64,000 bases of DNA. Origin: Unio delphinus. Its lineage: Eukaryota > Mollusca > Bivalvia > Unionida > Unionidae. This document shows, one piece after another, positions 29,560 through 42,929 of the stretch. The position numbers were made by a program, and so were the translations under genes. The stretch is taken from assembly GCA_029339505.1 (NCBI GenBank), contig JAQISU010000248.1, positions 812,001-876,000 on the forward strand, written 5' to 3'. Numbering within the stretch: the stretch's first letter is position 1; every line of letters begins with the position of its first letter. The notes beneath the pieces were generated by a model. It was not told where the DNA came from. It was given only the letters and a program-made list of their open reading frames with translations, and searched no databases.

Positions 29560-32114
29560 TGGCAACATCGTAAGAACTACTTCAACGAATAGCGGAAAAC
29601 ACAACCCCGCTGAAAACCAGCATGATATCAATAACCTCAACGAATCCTGAATTCAGTGTGAATTTCCCTACTGCGATTTAAGTTAAGGAGATAGCACTAG
29701 TAAAAGTACGAGTGTATCACAGTTGGCCTAACATTAGATAAGTACCATTTGGTGGTCAACAACCGAATAATTCCTTGCTGTTTTTGAGTAAGAATAAACC
29801 CGATGGTACTCCTGACGGGAACGTTATTTCTCTACCATCTGGGTCCTACCGAATCGAACAAATCAATAACGAATAACAGCGTAGAATAAAATCCATTACT
29901 GGAAAAGAATCAACAATTGCTATAACAGTTCATGAACCGACACTATCATCTGACATTGAAATAAACTCACCCGGATATGTCGTAGACATCTATCAGAATT
30001 CTATAGGGACAATACTGGGTTGGCCTGAAATCCCACCTCGACAAGAAACCGTTAATATAACACCTGAACCGAAAGAATTTGATTATGTTTCAACAAAGGA
30101 AGATTATCATAGTTATCGTGGCTGAATTAACGGTACATTCACAAATAGTTTAGGTTATTATGTTGAACCACTAAATCATTCTGATTTTGCTCATGTTTTG
30201 TTTTAGTTAGAAGGTGTAACGGGGATATATCGGTATCAAGCGCTATTAGTACAATATTGCACAAGTCCCTGGCCAGAGGTATTGCGCAACTTGGAAAACA
30301 ACACTCGAATCCGCCTCTCGCGAATACTCGTTTATCTAAGGAATGACCTCTACGGTGTGATTTGCCCGGTTAGAATGGATATGGTAATCTGAGGCGGTAT
30401 CTTAAACAAAACAACACACGAGCCCCTGTAAAGATAAATTAAGAATTTAATTAAAATACAATCAAGAGAAGAATGACACAGTACATTGCAATTTCTTTCC
30501 TTCTGAATTTTCTTAGTTCAGAAGCACTTTAACCGAAGCTTTAAAATAATGGATACATTAATTAAAATTAAAACACTAATAAAATAGATGAATTTCGCCG
30601 TTAATAGCTGATAGTAAATTTCATCACGAAATCGAGTGTTCATTAACATCGGACTGCTTGGGAAATTCACAATGACCTTGTTCGACGACTGGTTTTTCCT
30701 TCTGCGTGCGTCACGACTTTAGCTTGCCCTTTGGTTTAATGTGAGATTCCACAACTCTGACATCTAACTTCTTTTCCTGTATTTTACTTCCTCGCTTTTT
30801 CTCCCTCTTTCTTCAAACAAACTATTTTCCTTGTGTTTTTGGCGTCTTACAATCGTTCCAAATTCAACTTCCTCTGGAACCACAATTTTTTACGGACGTC
30901 TTTCTTTCAAAGAACGTACGGAGTCTTCTCCTATGTTGGAATTATTAATACTGACCGTCTCTTGCAGAGGTCTTCCTAGACTGGTTAAAATCATTTGACT
31001 CGTAGTATATATTCCCTTCAACATTAGGGATCGACCCAACCCCTGATTTCATATTTGACCAATCGGAATAATGCTATTCCTACAGACAGTTGGAATACTA
31101 TTTAAAAATGTGTCAAAATGCCACCTTTCATTTGTCTCAATCATTTTTGACAGCTTTGCATGAGAATTTTCCCTTCCCATCCCGTCATACTACCAATTCG
31201 TTTTTACTATCAACATAAGACTAGCGTGACCTGAGGTAAGAAAACATTCCTTCATCCAAACTCTCCCACAAGATAACAGTTAATTGTCGGCTAGACTAAG
31301 AATTAATTAATGGATTTCACTGACGAAAAAATTGGCACTTGACAGAAGAATCAAGTGACGATAAGTATTATGTAATAAAGGAATTCAACATGAACAAACA
31401 ATTCACGGACATGAATTCCAGGTTTAAAAAATTGAAAAATATCTTCATAGAAGAAGTTAGTAAAACCCCACCTAACCGAGATGGAGCCATCAAATGCATG
31501 GAGGTGTGTAATAAAATTATCGCAGACATGGCATTTTTCAATTCGCGATTTGTTCGATTTATATTAAATCATAATAATCCTAAAACGAGAACAGAATTTG
31601 CAAAGAAACTTAATATACGCATAGAAGATATCCTCCCCGATTTATAAGTTGCCAGGCTATAATGCACCAGAACTAAAAAAAATCTCTGAATGATGCCATC
31701 GATGATGGTTTTAAAAGGATTAACGACTCATGGAAGAAAATACCACAACCACAAACACATATCCTCAAACATAATAATGACCCAGACGGCGGTGGACGTC
31801 ATATCGCTCCTCAAAACGTCAACTTTTCCTCGGTGATTGCATTGAATTTAGAATGTGATGTTATCGAAGGGAGTTACCAAATAAATCTCGAAAGATCAAA
31901 TCAAGCTCAGCAAGGATATATTTTATACTCATTTGCACCAACAGCTCCTCCAGGGATTTTAATAATTGAGGATCCAACTAATCCAGTCTATATGCGATGT
32001 CATAATGATTCATTAATGAGAATTAATTTCAAACTCACCGACCAATCCAATAATCTAATTGATTTACGAAGTAAGGTTTTTCAAATGAGCCTGTTTGTGA
32101 AAAAGTCTCAATAG
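29560..32114 (+). pseudogene. Polinton relic: surface protein, split by an insertion
   Basis: The N-terminal half is at 29560-30205 and the C-terminal half at about 31320-32114. Both are homologous to the gene at 6326-7693 and broken by several stops. The last 90 codons (31833-32114) remain open and are the most conserved part. About 1.1 kb of unrelated sequence lies between the halves. Confidence 0.8.
30207..31316. other. About 1.1 kb insertion inside the Polinton relic
   Basis: This stretch has no counterpart in the surface-protein gene of the intact element. It starts near TTAGAAGGTGTAACGGGG; a 5'-TGTAACGGGG is seen at the edge of some LTR retrotransposons, but no second LTR, primer-binding site or polymerase was found. 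On the minus strand, 30700-31010 holds a Lys/Arg/Glu-rich, stop-interrupted frame. Identity is unknown. Confidence 0.4.
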
Positions 32115-32234
32115 CGTGACAAACCGAAACCATTTCTCTTTTTTGACTGCCTGAATTGGTATTGGTTTGCTTGAAATAGTTTCGGTTTGATTGAAATAGT
32201 TTCGGTATGTCCACCCTCCCTGCTGTTACTCTAG

Positions 32235-32977
32235 ACAGTACTCTCACATTGCACCAATGTGTCATGAACATATGCATGGCTGCATATCTTGAACAGAGAC
32301 TCATCAGCTACATTCGCAAATTTCTTTGAGTTCATGCCACAAAAACACTTGTGAGTTCATTTGCAATTTCAAGATTGCATTATTGTAAGTCAATTAGGTC
32401 TGGTTCGTCCCAATATCTACTCCAGATACATAAAAAAGTTGAAAACATAGCTGCTCGGATCATCTTTAGAGTACCACAATTAGAGCAAACCTCCTGACTG
32501 CTATGTACCCTACACTGGCTATCCATTTGATTCAAAATCAAACACAACATTTGTTCTTTGTGCTTTTTTCACTGATGTACTCCAGTCCAACATACCTTTC
32601 CGTCCTCACCCATTTGTATACACCAACAAGATACTTACGCTCATCTGGGGACAATCTTATTCTCTTGGTTTTTCTTCTGAAAACGAAATCACAATGACAA
32701 CGTTCTTTTGCATACAATGGCCCAACAGTGTGGAATGAATTGCCCATTAAAATTAGACACAAATACACAGTGATCCTTTTAAAGAGTACTCTTTAAACTC
32801 ACCTTCTTTGACTGCAAGAACAAATTTAAACACCTAATAATGTTTCGTACCTTCATCATTTTATATATATTCCAATTTCATGGTTTTTGTTTCTTGTTTT
32901 TTATGTAGTCATATAATTATTGATGTAAATCACTAAGAGCTTCTAAAGAATGGCCTCATTATTATTATTATAAAGTC

Positions 32978-33027
<50 letters not shown>

Positions 33028-33034
33028 CATTATA

Positions 33035-33070
<36 letters not shown>

Positions 33071-33075
33071 GCATT
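32235..33075 (+). mobile_element. LINE 3' fragment (CR1/L2-like) with (ATT)n tail
   Basis: The translation in changing frames resembles the C-terminal end of a LINE ORF2 (LHWLP-like TLAIHLIQNQ, then YLSVLTHLYTPTRYLRSS, then RSFAY.GPTVWNELP). It ends in an (ATT)n run at about 32958-33070, a typical 3' tail for these elements. It begins within a few bases of the Polinton relic's terminus. The same LINE family occurs at 42.9-45.2 and 61.0-63.2 kb. Confidence 0.75.
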
Positions 33076-34784
33076 TATGTACCTAAAACGTTAACATACT
33101 TACATACCAGAGCGTACAAATCATAGACAAAGATTGTTTGGTGGGTTATGTGAACGCAAAACATTGTCCACCATTCTGAATGGAAAATTGAATTTTAGAG
33201 TTGTAAATACGGATACTGGGCAACTAAATTGGCATTCATGTTCACAAGACAAAGGAATTATTCAATACTGCTCATAATTGCACTCCATGACTGATTTCCT
33301 TAGCTCTTACGTCTAACATTGATTTATCAGCTGTATGGGCGATTCCTGTTGTAGAATGTAGCTATTTTGACTTTAAAACATTGTGTCAAATCTGAGTTAA
33401 AAATCGTTTCGAGCTAGCGTTGTTAACAGTATTTTGGATACAAGCACCAGTACATTTTTGGTCATGTAAGTACATGTTTGGACATGGTTGTTGCCAACAG
33501 GAGCGAGAGCCGGTTTCTTCCTTTATTAATGTTCCAAAAAGTCTACTTCACTTTGATACCAGACCGGATACTTACGGAGCAAGCAATGTTTTGTTACAAC
33601 GTTAGTAGAAACACGGGTGAAATTGAGATATTCTGTTCCCGCCTCATTTTAGTCCTACTGGCGTCCTACAAGTTATTGATAACAACCAGTTATTTTTCTG
33701 GGTTTTCAAGAAGTACATATTTATGTTTCAAATTTAAATTACGTATAACTCTTCTTTGCGTTTAAAAACTTTCAAATACGTTTAAAAAGCAGTAATTAAC
33801 ATCAGCTTGTATATGAGTTTATTGATAATTCCTCTCCCCCTGAAAGTCCAGAAAAAACAGCACAAAGAACCCAACATGCTAAAGTCTTAACGAAATCATT
33901 TTCTGTATGATGCTTTGCAAAGCAGGTAGAGGCTAGGTTCGCAGCACGATATGATTAAAGAGACATACAGCATTAGGACACGTCCTGTAATATATGTATA
34001 CTTGGTGAATGGCTGTAAACAGTTATGTATTCAGAATCATGGTAGTAATTAAGTACATAGATGTGTATCATATCATTATCTTTTATGGTTAACGAGAATT
34101 TCTTATCGTTAGTGCTGAAACACTTTGTACTCAATTAGGTAGACTGGAGTGCAAGTTATGATGATATTTCTATATCAATATTTCATCTTGACAAATAACA
34201 CATTGTGAATAAATAAATATAAAAGTTAAGGTAAATATGAGGTTCACGAGAACGTTTTGCAGGTGACTAATTTCTCTGCAATTTAAGTTATTTTTAGGAA
34301 TGGCTTCAATTCCAGATGTTCACAATACATCACTTTATGACAGTAGCGTATTATGAATTAAGGAGAAAATTAGCATTTATCCTTCAGTAATTAACATAAT
34401 AAGAAATTGTAATTGATTCAAAAAAAAGTAATTTATTTAAGTATGTTGAGTAATCAATATTATAAAATGTTTGTTTGAAAAGTGAAATACTGCTTGTTGC
34501 TTTTCTCATAACTGATAAGATTCCTCTATTTATATGTTATAATTTCGTTTATATTTAAACACTTCATGATATTAAAATGCTACAAATTAAAATACATATA
34601 TGATGTTTAGATGTGGTATTCTTTCTTTAATACAGTGACGTTTTGTGTAATAAATATGTTCTGTTTTAATTTCCGTGTTTTCAATTTTGTATTAAATGTT
34701 TAATATGTATCCTGTTCAAAATTGTTTGTGCTTATGAAGCATAAATTTCTAATACAAATATGTGTGGAAATAATTTATTTTGCA
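33076..34784. other. Host DNA without supported genes
   Basis: The frames at 33420-33765 are under 100 codons and lack domain motifs or flanking splice signals that would make them credible exons. Nothing else is seen. Confidence 0.5.
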
Positions 34785-35045
34785 TTCTTGCGTGGCTTGA
34801 ACATCTTATACATTCTTCTGTGGCGTGAAATTCTAGTGCATACTTGTGTGGCGTAAATTTATTCTGCATACTTGTCAGGCGTGAATTTATACTGCATACG
34901 TGTGTGGAGTGAATTTATATTGCATACTTGTGTGGCGTGAATTTCTACTGCATACTTGTGTGACGTGAATTTATACTGCGTACTTGTGTGGCGTGAATTT
35001 CTAATGCATACTTGTGTGACGTGAATGTCAACTACTTACTTGATC
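34785..35045. repeat. Minisatellite, unit about 32 bp
   Basis: About eight imperfect copies of GCATACTTGTGTGGCGTGAA plus TTTATACT. The units diverge by a few substitutions each, and weaker copies continue to about 35130. It is non-coding in all frames. Confidence 0.85.
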
Positions 35046-35295
35046 TGATTTGAGTTTGCACTGCATTCATGTGGGGCGTAAAGTAGAATGCTTACATGTG
35101 TGGCGTAAACTGTCAATGCATTATTGTGTGAGCATAAAAATAATCAAAACTATAAAGGATAAATTGTCAGATTTTTCAGTATCTGCGTCAACGTTCACAT
35201 ATTTTTGAAAGTAAACAGCCACGTATTCATCACGTGTTCATGTATTTATATATAATACATACTATACTTTTTGTTATATACTTTCTTGATTTCAG

Positions 35296-35418
35296 CATCA
35301 AGTACAATCGCTGAGAGTAGATATAAAGCTGTTTTACTAAATGAAACTTCAGTTGAGTTCAAGAATCTTCTATCAAGTAAAACAGAACCACCTTCGACCC
35401 AGAATCAAAGTTTCTTAT
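35296..35418 (+). CDS. Receptor gene A: candidate Ser/Thr stalk exon
   Basis: This is a 123-base predicted exon, bounded by TTTCAG and by GTGAGC, phase 1 at both ends. It encodes a Ser/Thr/Asn-rich 41-residue segment without Cys, like a juxtamembrane stalk. It lies 1.4 kb upstream of the transmembrane exon at 36845 and matches the order seen in gene B (stalk at 51715, transmembrane at 52331). No Ig exon belonging to gene A was found upstream, so the gene may be partial. Confidence 0.45.
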
Positions 35419-36785
35419 GTGAGCATATGTCTATTACGACACACACTGTAAAGTTAGTTAAACGTTAAACGTTGCAGGGCCAGATGCATTAATATTCTTA
35501 TAAACGCAAATACACACAATCACACACACAGTTATTGCACAAGTCTGAGAACGTTTTCTTTGTAGAGACAATTTTTGTATCGCTTGTAAATATTACGCAT
35601 AGCAACGTTATTTACACAGATCTGGTGTATTGGGAGACATGATTTTTAATGTTTCAGAACTTGTGTTTGTTTACTATGTAAAGTCACATTTCTGTCCGAT
35701 CAAAAACTTTCAGAACCTTATGATCTATCCATTACAATACGTACTTAAGTAAATTATCCATCATACATATATTCCATTATATTGTGTAATTTATGTACTA
35801 AAGGACGAAAGAGGGTGAGAAAATTGTATTTCTTATATGGAAATAATATATTTAAAATGTATTACATTTATATCACTTTGCCAGATCACTTTGATACTTA
35901 AGTTTCTGTCCGGTATTATTTAAAACTATTTTTCTATTAGATTCTTTAAAGAAACATTAAAGAACATTTAATGTAGGTATGATTAAGCTCATTCTTTACC
36001 AATATATGTAATATTCAGAAAGATAGATATTTTGTTAAAAAGATTGTTCTCCATATGTAACTCCAAATAAGGTCTGTTTTTTAATTTGTTTATTTATTTA
36101 TTTACTTTTTTTAATATTTTTTTTTGACTTACATAGTTGTTATTTTTTGCATTGGGGTGGGGGTAATAATTATTAGGATTTCTTCAATGTATTTGAAGCG
36201 AAATCTCCATAACTATGAACTTATTTAGAATCTAGAATACATTTATCGGTACCATCAACTTGTATGTTGTAGAATTCTAGGTATAAATTTTTTTTTAAAA
36301 ATCATTTAAGTTTTGAGTGTTAATGTCGAAAGTTAATATACATTATTGAGAAAGCATGTTTTAGAACATCAGCAAGAAAAGGCTATGACTGATAAATATT
36401 AAAATGTTATATTTGGGTCCAAAAAGAAACTGTATTCATTGACTTGTTATAACTGGAGAATATAAGTCAAGGATTATGGGGTACAACATTTGTGGAAAAA
36501 ACATCAGTGATGCCTTATCGGATTGAAGACTTCTAACTGTAGGAAATGTTTCCTAAACAGGAGAAATCTTATGTAGAAGAAGGTATGTATGATAACAATA
36601 ATAAGAATATACAAGACACCCATTATATATACGAAATGCATTGACCTTAGTGCATAACTGCAACGTTTCTTGAATTCTTCCTTTTAAAATGTCATTAAGA
36701 ATATAAAGTTAATCTGTAAATATTGAGCCTAACTGTGGAGGGCCCTACTGTTTTTCTTTTAATAATTATGAACTACCAACAGTAC
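35419..36785. other. Intron-like non-coding DNA of receptor gene A
   Basis: No exon is recognised between the stalk and transmembrane exons. Confidence 0.5.
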
Positions 36786-36787
36786 AG

Positions 36788-36788
<1 letters not shown>

Positions 36789-36835
<47 letters not shown>
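36789..36835. repeat. (TA)n microsatellite next to a splice acceptor
   Basis: About 23 TA units end 9 bases before the transmembrane exon and are followed by CCTCTCAG. They replace the usual pyrimidine tract almost completely. Confidence 0.95.
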
Positions 36836-36839
<4 letters not shown>

Positions 36840-36844
36840 CTCAG

Positions 36845-36958
36845 GGAGTTTACCGGTATACATTGTACTTATCGTCGTTGGAGTGGATGGACTGATTATT
36901 CTCATGGTTTGTTCTCTGATATGGATTCAGCACAGAAAAATCAATCGTCTCGCAGCAG
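36845..36958 (+). CDS. Receptor gene A: transmembrane exon
   Basis: A 114-base exon flanked by CTCTCAG and GTATAA, phase 1 to phase 1. It encodes LPVYIVLIVVGVDGLIILMV (a membrane helix) followed by IQHRKINRL, the cytoplasmic stop-transfer part. Its length is exactly that of the paralogous exon at 52331-52444, and the residues IQH.+I.RL are shared. Confidence 0.7.
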
Positions 36959-37349
36959 GTATAACAATTTACAGTTATCGTAGAAATGTTTGTTCCTTTC
37001 ACGATAGTTGTCATTTTCATGTCTTTGAATTTGCAGGCCGCTTTTGATCTTATGGTTGGGATAATGGCTATGTTTAATTTAATTTTCCATTGTATTTGAT
37101 TTCTCTGGCAGAGTTGTTTTCATTTAAATGCATTTAAATTGTTTTTAAATCTACAAATTGATGAAACATTTACAGAGGATTAATGTATTATTTTAGTAAT
37201 GCCATATTTTAACTGTCTTCGTGTAACATTTCCTGCATTGAGTGACGTTTGTTAACCTTTCTACGTCGAATATCATTCTATGTTTTAAATTGAATAAGCT
37301 ATTGATGCGAAGTTTAGGACGCGCAACTTATATTGGTTTTGTATACAGC
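36959..37349. other. Intergenic or intronic host DNA
   Basis: No feature is supported between the transmembrane exon and the start of duplication block A. Confidence 0.5.
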
Positions 37350-38825
37350 CCAGTGCCTTTTATTTGGATAATATTTATACTTCTGGTGATTCTGGGTTCT
37401 GGGAGTCTAGAACCACCTTCACATAATACCAAGTTGCTGAATAATGCCTGAAACGATCTTTTTCGTCTTAGTACAAGAACTGCTACCTAAACAGGTGCAT
37501 CGTTGTTATAAGAATAACAAATCGATATATGGATCATCCAAGAGGCATGACGACTAAGCTATGTGCAAGTTGTCGAGTGGACAAATTTTGATGTAAATTA
37601 TATTGATGCAAACAAATATCGTTTTCTGAACGAATTTTGTTCAAACATCTATAATACAGTATCGCGGCAAGAGTGTCTTCAAACATTGGGCTATTTGAAT
37701 ACGGACCATCCACCCAAAAACCCATGCTGCAAATTTACCTACTTATGTCAGAAAAGAATTAACGTGATTGATCTTATTTTAATTAGATATAAAAATTAAT
37801 ATGGATGACCGTTTATTTCTTCCACATGATCGTGTCGGGGGACTTACCCCCACACACATGTTAGTCGATTATAAAAGCGTAACAAAGAAGCAGATTCATC
37901 ACCGTTGAAATATGCAGCAAGTATCGCAAAGGTATGCATGCACACATACCGTTAAAATGGTTATGAATATTACAATTCAACCTAGGTACATACTTTCTTG
38001 GATTTGCTGCTGTGTGCTACGAAAACATCAGGTATTGGTTCGTGATGATAATTTAATCTACATCGTTACCCAGCTATTGTGCAAATATTTAGTTGTACAT
38101 TGGCGTAGCTGGTACTCGAACATCGATATGCATAATTATGGTAAAGGATACGTCATAGTACATCATAACACTATTAGATAACACAAATCCCATTAGGTAA
38201 TTTACACACATGATTGGGTTACAATATGATGATACAATTCAGCGAGGAAGTGTCTGCATTATGTATTCAATGATTTCAAAACATCGCATTTAGGAATCTG
38301 ACACACGTTTGTTTGACATGTATGTTCGACGGGTGAGTTAAACGTAGTGTAACGTCATGCTACGGTCCCAGTACGGTCTGTAAAATAATTTACAGTTTCA
38401 TATGGGATCGAGTGAACTCGACCGTCAACACCATATAATTTGTCTTTTGTACGATGATTTATAATTAGCTGGATACAAGAAGCCATCTAAGTCCGTCTAC
38501 GAAATCCAAGAACGCGAATGACCTTACTTACTTTCATTCCGAATTGAAAACACATTTTGTAATTTTAGTTTATTGGTCATTGTAGTATCGATCAACTTCG
38601 AAGAAATATCCCATGTCGCTATGGCTGTTGTACCGGGTTTCATATGTCAAGGTGTGCGTTATCAATATGTTGAAACAGGCAACGGCTCTATTAATGCCCT
38701 TTTATAAACTATGTTTACGTACAGATACATAATGTAACGGTTTGGGACAGAAGAGTCATAGTCGTCAATGATAGGTTTGTTGGTGAGAACTTATAAATGA
38801 ATGCCACTGACATTTAGTAATTAAG

Positions 38826-38828
<3 letters not shown>

Positions 38829-38890
<62 letters not shown>

Positions 38891-38902
38891 TGTGTGTGTG
38901 TG
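38829..38902. repeat. (AT)n-(GT)n microsatellite
   Basis: About 29 AT units followed by 8 GT units. It occupies the position that in block B holds 56476-58090. Confidence 0.95.
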
Positions 38903-41900
38903 TCATGAAAAACAATTCCCAGCACGCCAAAATACAAGCCGAAGGCAAATCATGACTAGCACTAATAAAAGTGAAAAATGACGATGGTTTTAAATATGAT
39001 AGTACGTCGTTGAAATCATAAATCAATATCAGTTAAGTACAGCTTTAGAATTTTAACCAAATGAGCTGTATACGTACATAACATGCTTTATAGGACTCAA
39101 TTACACTATTTATTTGTCATTTAATGCCTCAAATCGATGTTCTTCTCATCGTGATAAGTCATTGTGTAGGCGATAAGTGTATGGAAAACGACTGTACATG
39201 CTTCGAATCATCTTTATTTATTTCAGCCAGGGGCGAATACCATCATATACTTACAAGATAACCAATTAATGGTGATCTATCTAATATGTACGCCTAAACA
39301 ATGGGTCTGACACTTGCATATATCTAAATGTAAAAGTGAAATAAAGTTACTAAATATGTTAACTGTGCTGATGGTGAGTCAGTTCAAATATTTATATCGC
39401 AGAGTTAGGAGTGACACTGTTGATCTGCAGTTAAAAATATTAAGCATTGCATGAGAATTAAACGGATATGAAATGGGAGCAAAGGTTATCAGATGCTGTT
39501 GTGCAATCCATGTCGAATCAGTTATTATGTTTGACATCAGCTATTATAAATCCATTCGTGTCTTTATTAGCACTTTTCGTTTGATGGAAACATGCAGATA
39601 TGTTAATTTAGAATTTAGGACTTTGATAGTAATTGTATCGGATCGAGAAATATATTTGTTTTACTTTGGCATAATTAACCTTTCATTAAAATATTATATC
39701 TGTGTAAAAAAAATCGTTTATAATCAGTTATGTTGCCGCAGTTATGATGGTCAGTGCAAAATAGTAATGTTATTGTTTGGCTTACTATATTAAATGTGTG
39801 TTGTTGTTTTATCGCTGAGGAGGTTTACACGTAAACTAACATGCACTTAAAACAACATTCCAATGTTTGCTGCAAGCAGACCAAACGTGTATACAACATT
39901 AGGAATCTATTATCTTTTAAAGGATTGGTTTAGACTAAACTAAACTTTGATCTTATGCTCGTAGACAACAACAATGACAACAATCGTTTATCTCATATGT
40001 CTTCACATCTGAGGTGTCCTGATAGGTGAGAAACACGTCACAAAATGTTAGCAAAGGTAAACAGACGAAGGATCAACAATAAAAACAATCGCTTTTTCCT
40101 GTGATTCTAGTAAAGTAAGGCCCGTTTAAATAAGCGACAATAAAATGAAACAATTCGTATATTCATTTTCATTTACGCTTGGTGTGAGCAACATGATATG
40201 CGTACACGATAACCAATTAGAGCTGATCCATTCAATAGTTATGACTAAACATTATATTGAAAAGTTGTTAACCAAAAAAACTACATAAAGAAGCACCCAC
40301 ACTACCCAAACAACCACAAACCAAAATAACAAAAATAAAATAGAAACGTAATACATTTATTGATGCTAATTCATATTTTGGACTTTATGTAAGATTAAGT
40401 TAAATTAAAATTAGAAGTAAAATATATAAATAAATTAATAAATAAATAAGTAGCTTTTCGTTTAATTTGAAGAAGTTGAGTATAGTATGTGGGAACGATA
40501 TAAGTTGAATGGAACTGTATGGAAACGAAGGGAGTGACACTGTGTTGTGGCGTCAGCGATCAATGGAATCATAGACAAAGTAATGTTTGAAACGCGAATA
40601 AGTACCATGTCACAGAGTTCTCTGGGTAAATATTAATTTACACATACATAGGTGTTAGTAACCCTTATATACATTATAGAGATTATTTAATCATACTATT
40701 GTGTTATTGATAGGTATGGGTGCTGGGCTTCAAGTATCGATACTGGTCGTTCATTACTGTGCTGTGATGGTCTTTACAAATGTATGCTATTATTCCAGAT
40801 TGCGTTTTGCATTGGAATCAGTATATGTGGTATTTTGGTCAATAGGTATGGGTGGGTTTTGGTCAGTAGAAGTATGTGCTTGTCGGTCAGACGGCATGTT
40901 GATGAGATAGCGTAAGCGTTGATTAGTATGCTTTTGTTTTTGTCAGTAGGTATATATGGTAGTTAGTAAATTTTGTGTTAAAATTACATATAAATTTCGT
41001 CGAAAACCTGTCCATTATGTTACATCCATAAACACTCTTATCATTATTTTTACTGTTGTGCCTATAGCTGCTTAAATGTTACTATATGGGCCAATGTTAA
41101 ATTTTCATTGGCCCCATATAGCCCAATTTTGAGCCAATACCATTTCATATATTAACACCTATGAACTACTAGTTTTATGGTATCTGAATGGATGTGGTAG
41201 GTTAAATTAATGGTTAAAACACATAGTTAAACGTGCTTTAAATGTGACTAAAATAAAGGGGTGCATTCACCACTCTTGCCTTAGTTTCCTCCAAAACACC
41301 CAGAGCTAATATTTTATAATCAACTCTATGGCCTTCTCCGACAACGCAGCTTAAAGTTTGGTAAGGTATATACAAACATTATATACAGCTTGATTGTTTA
41401 AGATAGTATAGTGTCATGTGTCACTCGGCCATTTAGAGAGTGAAATATTTAATGGCGGTACATATATAGCCCTAAATTCGATTAGATTATTTCAAATGAT
41501 TATCACATCCATCTAGCTATCTGTTATGCACATCATGCTAATATTATGAAGACCTGAAGTTTTGGATTTATTACAAATGTGTCCTACTTGAATACCAACT
41601 TAGTATTTTATGATATATAAGTAAACAATTGGAAAGGCTGTGTTGCTTTTTAAACTTCCATCTTCATGTATTATATATCTTTCTAGCAAATTGTTACTCT
41701 AACCACTCTTGCAAATGTGCATTCAGTGATTGATCTAATAGTAATAGTTATATATTTGAGAAGAACTCTCCACCAATCCCGTCAATTCACTCCCTCATGC
41801 ACCTTTGCACACTATCTCTGTCTTTTAATTTAATTACGAAATAAAATAAAATCATGTTTTCACATTGTGATATGTTGTTTGTTGTCTAGACAACTACAAC

Positions 41901-42929
41901 TCCAGTTGCATGTATCGTTCGGATATTAAGCTCCTCATCACATATCTGACAACTGGTGTACACTCTAGATTATTAGCAAATTCTCTTACGTCTGCTTAAT
42001 ACAAAATCCTGTGAAAAAATCCACATTTAGTGTTCCATATTTCCTGTTAGCTACCTTAAAAATACGTAAGAATCTAGTCTAGTTTCAACGATTAACATTC
42101 AAGGAAATAATTCAATATTTTTATCATTAACTAGTTTTGTCTATTACATGCTGACAAACATTCTTAGGGAGTTTAAAATAAACTCCATTCTTCATAATGA
42201 TAACGTTTGTAATTTGCAGTTTTAATTTATTTAAGCTCATAGCTCTGCAAATCGACATACTTATGTAATAGGTAAATATGTTATGCCCTTCTATCATCTC
42301 GTCCCTGCAATTATCAGTTGGAGTGGCGGTTGGGGTTTCATTGATATTTTCAATACTCGGATCGTGATGAATTTAGTTACCCAGATATTGGTTTAAATTG
42401 TTAAAAAGCTTCCTTTTCCTCTGCGTCTTTCTATTCCGACTGCTTCATCCTTCTTTTAACTTCCTAGTCATTTATTCTGAACTATTTACTTCGACATACT
42501 GTCCAACATGATCATATATCATCTCATACAGGTAAACATATGTAATATTTTAATTGAGTCTACATTAATGCGTAATCTTAAACTCATATGGACCTTAGTG
42601 CAACATTTTCGTTTCATAGAAAATATTAAGATTGCACACCCCATTCACAAATTATTGCTCCAAACAGTTAAGTGTTCACTTGAACTATAGAGCCCCATTT
42701 GACCACATAATAATCCCCGATAATTCAGTTGATTAACTGGGTCACATTCCGCTAATATAAATTTGTATGATGTCTTGTATTTATTATGATTTTTATAAAC
42801 GTGATACACGTGAGTGGATATTTCAATTTTGTTGTCTAGTTCAGGCAGATAGATATGTCAAATTGGTGTTGTAACAAATGTATAAAGACTATCAACGTCC
42901 TCTTACTGACAAAACATGAATGAAAACAC

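Larger units (their letters stand above)
27903..32228 (+). mobile_element. Truncated, decayed Polinton of a second subfamily
   Basis: Plus-strand pseudogenes occur in the same order as the left part of the intact element, in reverse orientation: protease tail, fibre-like protein, membrane protein, surface protein. The region ends in CACCCTCCCTGCTGTTA at about 32212-32228, close to the intact element's terminus (CACCCTCTCTGCTGCTA). The rest of the terminal repeat differs in sequence. All genes carry stops or frameshifts. Everything beyond the protease Cys region is missing, and AT-rich simple sequence occupies that side. Confidence 0.85.

Noticed and set aside
34785..35130. Regularly spaced repeats resembling a CRISPR array
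   Set aside because: The units are contiguous with no unique spacers, diverge from each other and sit in animal DNA; this is a minisatellite.
37563..37799. 78-codon frame in block A
   Set aside because: It is partly similar to block B, where the frame is broken; no domain is recognised, so it was noted within the duplication entry and not called a gene.
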